Shown: in pieces, positions 36,056 to 45,152 of the stretch
How the letters are laid out: each line of letters begins with the position of its first letter
Position numbering within the stretch: the stretch's first letter is position 1
Assembly (NCBI RefSeq): GCF_006438965.1
Contig: NZ_RCZM01000004.1
Span: 186,001 to 250,000 of the forward strand
Origin: Pedococcus bigeumensis
Lineage (GTDB): Bacteria > Actinomycetota > Actinomycetes > Actinomycetales > Dermatophilaceae
Direction: 5' to 3'
Length of the DNA: 64,000 nucleotides
Made by a program: the position numbers and the translations under genes
Notes under the pieces: generated by a model
Databases searched by the model: none
What the model saw: the letters and a program-made list of their open reading frames with translations, nothing else
Told to the model about the DNA's origin: nothing

Positions 36056-37080
36056 TCGTTGCCCCCTTCCTGTCCGGCGATGGCGTCTCGCTCGGTCGCG
36101 GCACCCTGTCCGGTGACGCCGGTGACGCCGGTGACGCCGGTGACGCCCTCGCCGAGGTTGCGGTTGGTGCCTTCGGTGAGCTCGAAGAAGACGTCCTCCA
36201 GGTCAGTCATCGCGCGGTGCAGCTCGTAGATCGGCAGCCCGGCGCGCAGCGCCACGTCGCCGATGAGCCGGAGGTCATTGGTGTCGACCATGATGGCGTC
36301 GCCCTCCACCGTGCTGGTCACGTCGGCGACCCGGAGGGCGCCGGCGAGGGCATCGTGGTCGGTCGTGCGGACCAGTGCGCGGGGGGCGCCGTGCAGGTCG
36401 GCCATCGCGCCCTGCTTGACCAGCCGGCCGTTGGAGATGATGACCACGTCGTCGACGGTCTGCTCGACCTCCTGCAGCATGTGGCTGGAGATGAGGATGG
36501 TCTTGCCCTGGGTGGACAGGTGACGCAGGAACCCGCGCAGCCACCGGATGCCTTCGGGGTCGAGGCCGTTGGCGGGCTCGTCGAGGATGAGCACTTGGGG
36601 GTCGCCCAGCATTGCCGCGGCGAGTCCGAGCCGCTGGCGCATACCCATCGAGTAGCCCCCGGCCCGCTTGCGCGCGGCTGCCGGGATGCCGACGAGCTCG
36701 AGCATCTCGTCCACCCGCGGGGCTCCGACGCCAGCCGTGTCCGCGAGCACGCGCAGGTGGTCACGCCCGGTGCGGCCGGGGTGGAAGTTGGTGGCCTCCA
36801 GGGCCGATCCCACGACCGACATCGGCTGGGTGATGTCGTGGTAGTCCTGGCCGCCGATGGTTGCCGCACCGCTGGAGGGGTTGACCAGGCCGAGCAGCAT
36901 GCGAAGCGTGGTCGTCTTGCCGGCGCCGTTGGGGCCGAGGAAGCCGGTGATCCGGCCGGGCTCGACGGTGAAGGACAGGTTGTCGACGGCGGTGAAGGTG
37001 CCGAACCGCTTCGTGAGGTTGCGCACCTCGATGCGGGCGCCGTCGGTCGGCCTCGTCGGTGGCGCTGTGGTCGTGGTCAT
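36052..37080 (-). CDS. ABC transporter ATP-binding protein
   Basis: The 342-residue ATPase has Walker A GPNGAGKTTTLRM, signature YSMGMRQRLGLAAAM, Walker B VLILDEPANGLDPEG and switch histidine ILISSHMLQEVEQ. The order and the C-terminal extension fit the DrrA/CcmA-type ATPases that pair with ABC-2 permeases. The C-terminus contains four tandem GVT-type triplets encoded by a 9-bp repeat (36112-36147), which looks like recent slippage in a non-conserved tail. Translation is coupled to the permease through a 4-base overlap. Drug or glycolipid export is possible; substrate is unknown. Confidence 0.93.
   Translation of the reverse strand: MTTTTAPPTRPTDGARIEVRNLTKRFGTFTAVDNLSFTVEPGRITGFLGPNGAGKTTTLRMLLGLVNPSSGAATIGGQDYHDITQPMSVVGSALEATNFHPGRTGRDHLRVLADTAGVGAPRVDEMLELVGIPAAARKRAGGYSMGMRQRLGLAAAMLGDPQVLILDEPANGLDPEGIRWLRGFLRHLSTQGKTILISSHMLQEVEQTVDDVVIISNGRLVKQGAMADLHGAPRALVRTTDHDALAGALRVADVTSTVEGDAIMVDTNDLRLIGDVALRAGLPIYELHRAMTDLEDVFFELTEGTNRNLGEGVTGVTGVTGVTGQGAATERDAIAGQEGGNE
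36112..36147 (-). repeat. Four tandem 9-bp units in the ABC ATPase tail
   Basis: GGTGACGCC is repeated four times without change. It keeps frame and encodes repeated Gly-Val-Thr in the C-terminal tail beyond the ATPase fold. Confidence 0.95.
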
Positions 37081-37268
37081 CGTTCCCCCGGGTTGAGTGA
37101 CATGGGCTCATCCTGCCAACTCCCGTAGGGGGAGGGTCAACCGGGTTGTCGGCACGTCGGGCGCGTTCGGGACTCTTCGCTGGTCAGCACGGCTCCCGGC
37201 CACGCGGCATACCTCGCAGCGGTCGGCGAGTCGGCGGGAGGCGGGCCGGACCTTAGGATGTCCGCACT

Positions 37269-38693
37269 ATGACCGAATGGTTGCTGGTCCTGACCGGCGT
37301 GGGGTTGACGATCGGCACAGCCATCTTCGTGGCCACGGAGTTCTCGCTGGTCGCGCTCGACCGGCCGACGGTGCAGAAGGCGATCGACTCGGGGGACCCG
37401 CGCGCCGAGGTGGTGCTCGGGTCACTGAAGCGCCTCTCGACCCAGCTGTCGGCGGCACAGGTCGGCATCACCCTGACCACGCTGATCCTGGGCTTCCTCG
37501 CGACGCCGTCGCTGGGCGTGCTGCTCGAGACGCCGCTGCGGGCGGTGGGACTGAGCGGGTCGACGGTGGACTCGGTCGCGGCGATCCTGGCGCTGGTCAT
37601 CGCGACGTTGTTCTCGATGGTGTTCGGTGAGCTGCTGCCGCAGTTCCTCGGAATCTCCGCGCCATTGGCGACCGCCAAGATCGTGGCGATGCCGGTGCGC
37701 GGTTTCGCCTTGGTCGCGCGACCCCTGATCTTCGTGCTCAACGGCTCCGCCAACCTGTTCCTGCGGGCGCTCGGCATCACCCCGCAGGAAGAGCTGTCCG
37801 GCGCGCGCACGCCGCAGGAGCTCGCCTCGCTGGTGCGCCGCTCCGCCCAGGCGGGCACCCTCGACGCGGGCACGGCCCGGCTGGTCACCAAGTCGCTGAA
37901 CTTCGGCGAGCAGACGGCGGCCGACGTGATGAGCCCGCGAGCCAGGGCGTCGTCGATCGAACGCACCGCCACGGCCGAGGACGTCGTCCGGCTGGCGCGG
38001 CGCACCGGTCACTCCCGTTTCCCCGTCACCGGGGAGGATTGGGACGACATCGACGGCGTGGTGCACGTCAAGCGCGCCATCGCCGTCCCCCACGAGCGGC
38101 GCGACGACGTGCCGGTGTCGGCGCTGATGGTGCCGCCGCTGCTCGTGCCCGAGACCATCCGGCTCGACCCGCTGCTGTTGATGCTGCGCGAGCACGGTCT
38201 CCAGCTCGCGATCGTCGTCGACGAGTACGGCGGGACGGCGGGCATCGTGACCCTGGAGGACGTCGTCGAGGAGATCGTCGGCGAGGTGTCCGACGAGCAC
38301 GACGTGTTCCGCACGACCGGCCGCGAGTTCACCGACGGGTCGTGGACGGTCCCCGGGCTGTGGCGGCCCGACGAGGTGCGCGAGCGCCTGGGTGCCGTGG
38401 TGCCGGACGGACCTGCCTACGAGACGACCGGCGGCTACGTGATGGCCGACCTCGGCCGGATCCCCACTGTCGGTGACACCGTCTCCATCCCCGGCTGGGA
38501 GATCACCGTGCTGGCGATGGACGGGATGCGCGCCGACCGGCTGCGCTTCGTCCCGTTGGCGAACGGTGCCGCAGCCGCCGACGGCGAGACGCCGTCGACT
38601 GGCCGGACGCCGTCGACCGGCCAGTCGACGTCGACCGGCCAGACAGATGCCGACGACCCGGGTGTGTCGGGCAACGGCGAGGCGGGCAGATGA
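37269..38693 (+). CDS. CNNM/CorC-type membrane protein with CBS domains (first of pair)
   Basis: The 474-residue protein has an N-terminal DUF21/CNNM transmembrane domain (about residues 1-200) opening EWLLVLTGVGLTIGTAIFVATEF. A CBS pair (about 215-345, with VMSPRARASSIERTA and the later VDEYGGTAGIVTLEDVVEEI) and a CorC_HlyC transporter-associated domain follow (about 360-430). The last 35 residues hold imperfect TPSTGR/TSTGQ repeats. Family members have been linked to magnesium or other cation transport and to haemolysin annotation. The stop overlaps the start of a paralogue by 4 bases, so both are probably made together, perhaps as a heterodimer. Confidence 0.92.
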   Translation: MTEWLLVLTGVGLTIGTAIFVATEFSLVALDRPTVQKAIDSGDPRAEVVLGSLKRLSTQLSAAQVGITLTTLILGFLATPSLGVLLETPLRAVGLSGSTVDSVAAILALVIATLFSMVFGELLPQFLGISAPLATAKIVAMPVRGFALVARPLIFVLNGSANLFLRALGITPQEELSGARTPQELASLVRRSAQAGTLDAGTARLVTKSLNFGEQTAADVMSPRARASSIERTATAEDVVRLARRTGHSRFPVTGEDWDDIDGVVHVKRAIAVPHERRDDVPVSALMVPPLLVPETIRLDPLLLMLREHGLQLAIVVDEYGGTAGIVTLEDVVEEIVGEVSDEHDVFRTTGREFTDGSWTVPGLWRPDEVRERLGAVVPDGPAYETTGGYVMADLGRIPTVGDTVSIPGWEITVLAMDGMRADRLRFVPLANGAAAADGETPSTGRTPSTGQSTSTGQTDADDPGVSGNGEAGR

Positions 38694-39724
38694 GCGCCGG
38701 CGCCGTCTGGGTCACCATCCTGCTGCTCCTGCTCAACGCGTTCTTCGTGGGGGCCGAGTTCGCGGCCATGGCGGCCCGCCGCTCGACCCTGGAACCGCTC
38801 GCGGCGAACGGGTCGCGTCGCGCCCAGGTCTGCCTGGACGCCCTCGAGCAGATGGGTTCGCTGCTCGCCTGTGCGCAGCTCGGGATCACGGTGTGCTCGG
38901 TGCTCCTGGGTGCGATCTCCGAGGCCGCCCTGCACCACGCCCTCGAACCCGTCGTGCACCACCTGGGTCTGCCCGACGGAGTCACCGACGGGGCGGCCCT
39001 GGCCCTCGCCCTGTTCATCGTCGTCTACCTGCACGTCGTGGTCGGCGAGATGATCCCGAAGAACCTCGCCCTCGCCGGACCGGAACGCTCGGCGCTGATC
39101 CTCGTGCCGCTCCTGCTGTTCATCACCAGGACGCTGCGCCCGATCATCTCGGTGATGGAGGCCATCGCGAAGTCACTCGTGCGCCTGTTCGGGGTGGAGC
39201 CCAAGGACGAGATCACCTCGGCGTTCACGGTCGAGGAGGTCGAGCACATCCTCGCGGAGAGCCGCCATGAGGGCCTGATCAAGGAGGGCCAGCACGGGCT
39301 GGTCGGCGCGGCCCTGGAGTTCAGCGACAAGGATGCGGTCGATGTCGCCGTGGCGCTGTCCGACCTGGTGACCCTGCCCCTGACGGCGACCCCGGACGAC
39401 GTCGAGCGACTGGTCGCCAAGCGGGGCTTCTCGCGCTACCCCTTGCTGGACCGGTCGGGGGAGCTCACTGGCTACCTCCACCTCAAGGACGTGCTCTATG
39501 CCGACGACACCGAGCGCGACATCGCCGTGCCGGTCAAGCGGGTCCGCAAGCTCGCGACGGTGCAGGCCGCCGACGAGGTCGAGGAGGTGCTGCGCACGAT
39601 GCAGCGCACCGGATCCCACCTCGCCCGGGTGGTCGATCCCGAGGGCCAGGACATCGGCGTCGTCTTCCTCGAGGATGTCATCGAGGAGCTCGTCGGCGAG
39701 GTCACCGACGCCTCCCAGCGCTGA
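38690..39724 (+). CDS. CNNM/CorC-type membrane protein with CBS domains (second of pair)
   Basis: The 344-residue paralogue of the preceding gene starts MSAGAVWVTILLLLLNAFF. The DUF21 domain covers about residues 1-185, with FVGAEFAAMAARRS and VVVGEMIPKNLALAGPER. The CBS pair follows from about 205 with ALSDLVTLPLTA and ends in VVFLEDVIEELVGEVTDA. There is no CorC_HlyC domain, so the protein is shorter than its partner. Tandem long and short members of this family are common in Actinobacteria. Cation transport or its regulation is the best guess. Confidence 0.92.
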   Translation: MSAGAVWVTILLLLLNAFFVGAEFAAMAARRSTLEPLAANGSRRAQVCLDALEQMGSLLACAQLGITVCSVLLGAISEAALHHALEPVVHHLGLPDGVTDGAALALALFIVVYLHVVVGEMIPKNLALAGPERSALILVPLLLFITRTLRPIISVMEAIAKSLVRLFGVEPKDEITSAFTVEEVEHILAESRHEGLIKEGQHGLVGAALEFSDKDAVDVAVALSDLVTLPLTATPDDVERLVAKRGFSRYPLLDRSGELTGYLHLKDVLYADDTERDIAVPVKRVRKLATVQAADEVEEVLRTMQRTGSHLARVVDPEGQDIGVVFLEDVIEELVGEVTDASQR

Positions 39725-39778
39725 GGCGACGCGCTCGCGGGCCCAGCCCCGCGGCATACGGTCGCGGTGGTCTGGAAA

Positions 39779-39853
39779 GTCTGTGCACAGACCCCGGCAC
39801 GACTGCGCAGAGACCTGCTCTCTGCGCACCAGGCTCACCGTCTGTGCACAGAT
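39779..39853. promoter_or_regulatory. Two CTGTGCACAG palindromes flanking a hairpin
   Basis: The 10-bp palindrome CTGTGCACAG occurs at 39781-39790 and 39842-39851 with matching flanks. Between them TGCGCAGAGA (39804-39813) pairs with 39819-39828. The block lies between the convergent CBS gene and tRNA-Arg. It could be a protein-binding array or a structural element; no factor can be named. Confidence 0.35.
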
Positions 39854-39880
39854 GGCGGTGCGCGGGAATGGGGCAACGAA

Positions 39881-39909
39881 AGTGGCCCAGCGCTGTGCGC
39901 CGAGCCACT
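39881..39909 (-). terminator. Intrinsic terminator of tRNA-Arg
   Basis: On the minus strand a 13-bp stem (two G-U pairs) with a 3-base loop begins 10 bases after the tRNA 3' end and is followed by TTCGTT. The position and the T-rich tail fit a rho-independent terminator. Confidence 0.8.
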
Positions 39910-39919
39910 CTCGTGTGGG

Positions 39920-39991
39920 TGCCCCCGGCAGGATTCGAACCTGCGCCACCGCCTCCGGAGGGCGGTGCTCTATCCCCTGAGCTACGGGGGC
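39920..39991 (-). tRNA. tRNA-Arg (anticodon CCG)
   Basis: The 72-base minus-strand sequence folds as a cloverleaf. The acceptor stem is GCCCCCG with CGGGGGC and discriminator A, and the D arm is GCTC...GAGC. The anticodon stem CCGCC/GGCGG holds loop CTCCGGA, giving anticodon CCG, which reads CGG. The T arm is GCAGG-TTCGAAT-CCTGC. The 3' CCA is not encoded. It lies about 480 bases from argS, the gene for its own synthetase, on the opposite strand. Confidence 0.97.
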
Positions 39992-40051
39992 GGACACATA
40001 CGCCCCCGCGAAGGAGGCGCCCGCCGAGGTTAGCAGCCTAGGGTGACCTGC

Positions 40052-40456
40052 ATGGAACCCGGGGGACTCGTCTATGTCTGCGATGACACCGAGCAGATCC
40101 GGCGCCTCATCAGGGTCAACCTCGAGCTCGAGGGCTACGACGTCCGCGAGGTCACCGACGGCGGGCAGCTGCTCGAGGAGCTGCGCGCGCGCACCGACGT
40201 GCCGGGCGTGATCACCCTCGACGCGCAGATGAGTCCGCGCGACGGCTGGTGGACGATCTCCCAGATCCGGGCCGACCCCCGCCTCGCCGACGTCCCCGTG
40301 ATCATGGTGACGGCCTCGGTCCAGCAGCACGACCGGGTCCAGGCCCAGGGGTCCGGGCTCGACGCGTTCGTGTCCAAACCGTTCGACCCGGAACACCTCA
40401 TCGAGCTGGTCCACGGCTTCATGGCCGAGGGCAGGGCGCACCAGCCCGCGCCCTAG
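40052..40456 (+). CDS. Stand-alone response regulator receiver protein
   Basis: The 134-residue protein is a single receiver domain. With ATG 40052 as start, the acidic pair is Asp11-Asp12, the phosphoacceptor is Asp57 (VITLDAQMSP), the switch residue is Thr87 and the conserved lysine is Lys109 (FVSKPFDP). An in-frame GTG at 40043 would add three residues. There is no output domain, so it must act through partner proteins, as CheY or Spo0F do. No kinase gene is adjacent. The start of argS lies 10 bases after its stop, so the two are probably co-transcribed, which is an odd pairing. Confidence 0.88.
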   Translation: MEPGGLVYVCDDTEQIRRLIRVNLELEGYDVREVTDGGQLLEELRARTDVPGVITLDAQMSPRDGWWTISQIRADPRLADVPVIMVTASVQQHDRVQAQGSGLDAFVSKPFDPEHLIELVHGFMAEGRAHQPAP

Positions 40457-40466
40457 ACTTGCCCGG

Positions 40467-42113
40467 GTGACTCCCGAAGAGCTCTCCGCAGCCATCCGCA
40501 AGGCCCTCACCGAAGCCGTCGCCGCAGGCGACCTCCGCGTGGACGTGCCCGCGGAGGTCCGCGTGGAGCGTCCGCGCAACCGCGACCACGGGGACTGGTC
40601 CACCAACATCGCCCTCCAGCTCGCCAAGGGCGCAGGTATGCCGCCACGAGACGTCGCGACCGCGCTCGCCACCCGCCTCGGCCAGGTGCCGGGCGTCAAG
40701 GCCGTCGACATCGCCGGCCCCGGCTTCCTCAACATCACCCTCGACGCGGCGTCCGCCGGCGAGCTCGCCCGGTCCATCGTCGAGGCGGGCGCGGACTACG
40801 GCCACAACGACTCCGAGGCCGGGCATGTCATCAACGTCGAGTTCATCTCGGCCAACCCGACCGGTCCACTGCACCTCGGGCACACCCGCTGGGCTGCCCT
40901 CGGCGACGCCATGTCGCGGCTGCTCAAGGCTTCCGGCGCGACCGTGACGACCGAGTACTACATCAACGACGCCGGCGCCCAGATGGACAAGTTCGCGACG
41001 TCGGTGCTGGCGCGGGCCAAGGGTGAGCCGACCCCCGAGGGTGGCTACCCCGGCGCCTACATCGACGACCTGGCTGCCCAGGTGCTGGCTGCCCGCCCCG
41101 ACCTGCTCGAGCTGCCGGAAGCCGAGGCACTGGCGGCGGCCCGGGAGGTTGCCTACCCGGCGCAGCTGAAGGACATCCAGGACACGCTGGCCGACTTCGG
41201 TGTCGCGTTCGACGTGTGGTTCTCCGAGGCCGAGCTGCACGACTCGGGCGCCGTGGAGCAGGCCGTCGAGCGCCTCCGTGGACAGGGCCACGTCTTCGAC
41301 GAGGGCGGCGCCGTGTGGCTGCGGACCACGGACTTCGGTGACGACAAGGACCGGGTCCTGGTGCGCGCCAACGGCGAGCCGACCTACTTCGCCGCCGACG
41401 CTGCCTACTACCTGTCCAAGAAGGACCGCGGCTTCGACGAGAAGATCTACCTGCTCGGCGCCGACCACCACGGCTACATCAACCGGCTCAAGGCGATCGC
41501 GGCCTGCGCCGGCGACGACAAAGCGCACAACATCGAGGTGCAGATCGGCCAGCTGGTCAACCTCGGTGGCGCCAAGCTGTCCAAGCGGGCCGGCAACATC
41601 ATCGAGCTGCGCGACCTGATCAACTGGATCGGCACCGACGCGATCCGCTACTCCCTGTCGCGCTACCCGGCGGACAGCCCGCTGTCGCTCGACGGGGAAG
41701 AGCTGCGCAAGCAGACCAACGACAACCCGGTCTTCTACGTGCAGTACGCCCACGCCCGGACGTCCAACGTCGCCAAGCTGGCGGGGGAGGACGGAGTCGA
41801 CCGCGCCGACGGGTTCGACCCGTCGCTGCTCACCGACCCTACCGAGGCGGCGTTGCTGGCCATCCTCGGCGACTTCCCGCGGGTGGTGGCCCACGCGGCG
41901 CACCTGCGCGAGCCGCACCGGGTCGCGCGCTACCTCGAGGACCTCGCCGGCCACTTCCACAAGTGGTACGACACCTGTCGGGTGCGGCCGATGACCGCGG
42001 ACGAGGAGATCACCGACCTGCACCGCACCCGGCTGTGGCTCAACGACGCCACTCGGCAGGTGCTGGCCAACGGGCTGGCCCTGCTCGGAGTCTCGGCACC
42101 CGAGCGGATGTGA
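40467..42113 (+). CDS. argS: Arginyl-tRNA synthetase
   Basis: The 548-residue class I synthetase starts at GTG 40467. An N-terminal Arg-tRNA recognition domain (about residues 1-110, with RPRNRDHGDWSTNIAL) precedes the HIGH motif NPTGPLHLGHTRW. The KMSKS-like motif is GAKLSKRAGN, with the anticodon-binding DALR domain after about residue 430 (QYAHARTSNVAKL). It charges tRNA-Arg. It is followed after 87 bases by lysA, the usual actinobacterial order argS-lysA-hom-thrC-thrB. Confidence 0.97.
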   Translation: MTPEELSAAIRKALTEAVAAGDLRVDVPAEVRVERPRNRDHGDWSTNIALQLAKGAGMPPRDVATALATRLGQVPGVKAVDIAGPGFLNITLDAASAGELARSIVEAGADYGHNDSEAGHVINVEFISANPTGPLHLGHTRWAALGDAMSRLLKASGATVTTEYYINDAGAQMDKFATSVLARAKGEPTPEGGYPGAYIDDLAAQVLAARPDLLELPEAEALAAAREVAYPAQLKDIQDTLADFGVAFDVWFSEAELHDSGAVEQAVERLRGQGHVFDEGGAVWLRTTDFGDDKDRVLVRANGEPTYFAADAAYYLSKKDRGFDEKIYLLGADHHGYINRLKAIAACAGDDKAHNIEVQIGQLVNLGGAKLSKRAGNIIELRDLINWIGTDAIRYSLSRYPADSPLSLDGEELRKQTNDNPVFYVQYAHARTSNVAKLAGEDGVDRADGFDPSLLTDPTEAALLAILGDFPRVVAHAAHLREPHRVARYLEDLAGHFHKWYDTCRVRPMTADEEITDLHRTRLWLNDATRQVLANGLALLGVSAPERM

Positions 42114-42200
42114 CCCCACCCGCGCCGACCGCGAGACAGTGATCGGGACAGCAGGCGGTAGGCGTGGGTACCACGAGGTCGGAAAGGCAGGCGGCAGCAG

Positions 42201-43637
42201 ATGCGCGCTCACGAGGCGGGAGCCCTCCACGCCCAGGGATACGGCGGGCCGCCGCACTGGCTGCCGTGGCCGACCGACGTCATGGAGCTGCTGCCGCAGC
42301 TGTGGCCGCAGACCATCGGCCGTGACGAGCACGGGCGGCTGACGGTTGGCGGGCTCGACGTGGTGAGCATCGCGCGCGAGTTCGGCACCGCGGCATACGT
42401 CATCGACGAGGAGGACTTCCGCGCCCGGGCGCGGGCCTTCCGTGACGAGTTCGCCGCCCCGTTCGCCGAGCTCGGCGGGGTCGACGTGTTCTACGCCGGC
42501 AAGGCGTTCCTGTGCGCAGAGGTGGCGCGCTGGGTGGCCGATGAAGGGCTCTGCCTCGACGTCTGCTCCGGCGGCGAGCTCGCTGTTGCGCAGCGGGCGG
42601 GCTTCCCTGCGGAGCGAATCGGCTTGCACGGCAACAACAAGTCGGTCACCGAGATCCGCCAGGCCCTCGAGTACGGCGTCGGGCGGATCGTCGTCGACTC
42701 GTTCGAGGAGATCGAGCGCATCGTGGCCGTCGCCACGGAGCTCGGTGTCCGCGCGCCCGTCATGGTCCGGGTCACCGTCGGCGTCGAGGCGCACACGCAC
42801 GAGTTCATCGCGACCGCCCACGAGGACCAGAAGTTCGGCTTCTCCTTGGCCGGTGGCAAGGCGGCGGAGGCGGTCAGCCGCATCCTGGCGCACGGGGACC
42901 GGCTCGAGCTGCTCGGACTGCACTCACACATCGGCAGCCAGATCTTCGACACCGCAGGGTTCGAGGTCTCGGCCCGACGCCTGATCGGGTTGCACGCCGA
43001 GGTGGCTCGGCTGCACGGCGTCCACATGCCCGAGCTCGACCTCGGTGGGGGCTACGGCATCGCCTACACGAGCGAGCACACCCCGATGGCCCCGCGCGAG
43101 CTGGGCGAACAGATGGCCGACCTGGTCCGCCGCGAGCTCAAGGCGGTCGGCGACGGCAGCCCCGACACCCCGGTGCCGAGGGTCTCGATCGAGCCCGGGC
43201 GGGCCATCGTGGGGCCGAGCACGTTCACGCTCTACGAGGTGGGCACCGTCAAGGACGTCGACCTGGGTGAGGGTGTGCAGCGCGCCTATGTCTCGGTCGA
43301 CGGGGGGATGAGCGACAACATCCGCACCGCCCTCTATGACGCCGACTACTCCTGCACCCTCGCGAACCGCAGCTCCGACGAGCCGCCGCGGCTGGCCCGC
43401 GTGGTGGGCAAGCACTGCGAGAGCGGCGACATCGTCGTCATGGACGAGTACCTGCCCAACGACATCAGGGCCGGCGACCTGATCGCGGTGCCCGGCACCG
43501 GCGCCTACTGCCGCAGCATGGCGAGCCAGTACAACCACACCCCCCGTCCGCCCGTGCTGGCCGTCCGGGACGGGCGGGCCAGGGTCCTGGTCCGCCGCGA
43601 GACGGTGGAGGATCTGCTGGCGCTGGACGTCGGCTGA
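42201..43637 (+). CDS. lysA: Diaminopimelate decarboxylase
   Basis: The 478-residue fold-type III PLP enzyme begins at ATG 42201. The PLP lysine is in DVFYAGKAFLC, the phosphate-binding segment is LDLGGGYGIAY, HSHIGSQIF supports the cofactor, and the substrate-side motifs are EPGRAIVGPSTFTLYE and KHCESGDIV. A 40-residue N-terminal extension is usual in actinobacterial LysA. It removes CO2 from meso-diaminopimelate to give lysine, the last step of that branch. It precedes the threonine genes, which share aspartate semialdehyde as precursor. Confidence 0.96.
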   Translation: MRAHEAGALHAQGYGGPPHWLPWPTDVMELLPQLWPQTIGRDEHGRLTVGGLDVVSIAREFGTAAYVIDEEDFRARARAFRDEFAAPFAELGGVDVFYAGKAFLCAEVARWVADEGLCLDVCSGGELAVAQRAGFPAERIGLHGNNKSVTEIRQALEYGVGRIVVDSFEEIERIVAVATELGVRAPVMVRVTVGVEAHTHEFIATAHEDQKFGFSLAGGKAAEAVSRILAHGDRLELLGLHSHIGSQIFDTAGFEVSARRLIGLHAEVARLHGVHMPELDLGGGYGIAYTSEHTPMAPRELGEQMADLVRRELKAVGDGSPDTPVPRVSIEPGRAIVGPSTFTLYEVGTVKDVDLGEGVQRAYVSVDGGMSDNIRTALYDADYSCTLANRSSDEPPRLARVVGKHCESGDIVVMDEYLPNDIRAGDLIAVPGTGAYCRSMASQYNHTPRPPVLAVRDGRARVLVRRETVEDLLALDVG

Positions 43638-43769
43638 CGAAGGATTGGCGCGGATGGACCCGGCAGGGACAAAGACGTCCGGATGACGGAACAATGAGCG
43701 TCCACACCGTGGACACGGCAGCATGGCCCGGGTCCGGCAGAAGCCCGACGAGGGCGCAAGGAGCACGCA

Positions 43770-45152
43770 GTGAGGGAAGTCAGCGTGAGTGAGAGCGAGC
43801 AGGCGACGGCCGAGCAGCCCCTGAAGGTGGCGCTCCTCGGGTGCGGCGTCGTGGGGTCGTCCGTGGCCCGGATGCTCACCCAGCACTCCGACGACCTCGC
43901 CGCGCGGGTCGGCCGACCGCTCGAGCTGATCGGCATCGCCGTGCGCCGCGCGGGCAAGGACCGGTCGGACCTGCCCGTGGACCCCGCGCTGTTCACGACC
44001 GACGCCGAGTCGATCATCACCGAGGCAGACATCGTCATCGAGGTCATCGGTGGCATCGAACCGGCCAGAACCCTCATCGAGCTGGCCATGAAGAGCGGCG
44101 CCTCCGTGGTGTCGGCCAACAAGGCGCTGCTGGCCGAGGCCGGCCCGGCGCTCTACGCCGCGGCCGCCGAGCACGGCGTCGACCTCTACTACGAGGCCGC
44201 GGTCGCCGGAGCGATCCCGATCCTGCGCCCGATCCGCGAGTCGCTCGCCGGTGACGACATCCGCAAGGTGCTGGGCATCGTCAACGGCACCACCAACTAC
44301 GTGCTCGACAAGATGGACTCCACCGGCATGGGCTTCGCCGAGGCCGTCGAGCAGGCTCAGGCGCTGGGCTACGCCGAGGCCGACCCGACCGCCGACGTCG
44401 AGGGTTTCGACGCCGCTGCCAAGGCCGCCATCCTCGCCTCTCTCGCCTTCCACACCCGCGTCTCGAGCGACCAGGTCTACCGCGAGGGCATCACCGAGGT
44501 GTCCGCCGCCGACGTGCAGGCCGCGCGCGAGATGGACTGTGTCGTCAAGCTTCTCGCGATCTGCGAGCGCACCGAGGTGGTCGGTTCCGACGGCACGCTG
44601 GCACCGGGCGTCAGTGTCCGTGTGCACCCCGCCATGATTCCTCGGTCGCACCCCCTGGGCGGCGTTCGCGACGCCTTCAACGCGGTCTTCGTCGAGGCCG
44701 AGGCCGCCGGCGAGCTGATGTTCTACGGCAAGGGCGCCGGTGGTGACCCCACCGCGAGCGCGGTCCTCGGTGACGTCGTCGCCGTGGCGCGGCACCGGGT
44801 CGGTGGCGGTCGCGGTCCCGGCGAGTCCGCCTACGCCGACCTCCCCGTCCTCGAGATGGGCCAGGCCCTCACGAGGTACCACATCAGCCTCGACGTGGCC
44901 GACCGCCCGGGTGTCCTCGCCCAGGTCGCGACCTCCTTCGCCGAGCACGGGGTGTCCATCGAGACGGTCCGCCAGCAGATCATCGCGGCGGACCCCGATG
45001 GCCCCGACGCAGAGTCCCGCGAGACCAGCGCCAACCTCATCGTCGTGACCCACACCGCTCCGGACGCCGCGCTCGCAGCCACCGTCCAGGCCCTCGCCGC
45101 GCTCGACACGGTCCGTGACGTCGTGTCCGTGATGCGGGTGGAAGGCGCCTGA
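43770..45152 (+). CDS. hom: Homoserine dehydrogenase with ACT domain
   Basis: The 460-residue enzyme starts at GTG 43770, eight bases after AAGGAG. The NAD(P) motif is [15 protein letters not shown], then SANKALLAE and the catalytic region [15 protein letters not shown] with [12 protein letters not shown]. The C-terminal ACT domain (about residues 375-450) begins [18 protein letters not shown] and is the site of threonine feedback inhibition in this family. It reduces aspartate semialdehyde to homoserine. Its stop overlaps the thrC start by one base (TGATG), and thrB follows likewise. Confidence 0.97.
   Translation: MREVSVSESEQATAEQPLKVALLGCGVVGSSVARMLTQHSDDLAARVGRPLELIGIAVRRAGKDRSDLPVDPALFTTDAESIITEADIVIEVIGGIEPARTLIELAMKSGASVVSANKALLAEAGPALYAAAAEHGVDLYYEAAVAGAIPILRPIRESLAGDDIRKVLGIVNGTTNYVLDKMDSTGMGFAEAVEQAQALGYAEADPTADVEGFDAAAKAAILASLAFHTRVSSDQVYREGITEVSAADVQAAREMDCVVKLLAICERTEVVGSDGTLAPGVSVRVHPAMIPRSHPLGGVRDAFNAVFVEAEAAGELMFYGKGAGGDPTASAVLGDVVAVARHRVGGGRGPGESAYADLPVLEMGQALTRYHISLDVADRPGVLAQVATSFAEHGVSIETVRQQIIAADPDGPDAESRETSANLIVVTHTAPDAALAATVQALAALDTVRDVVSVMRVEGA

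Noticed and set aside
40419-42923. An 834-codon open frame antisense to argS and lysA
   Set aside because: Both genes on the plus strand have complete catalytic motifs. The antisense product is a shadow of high GC third positions.
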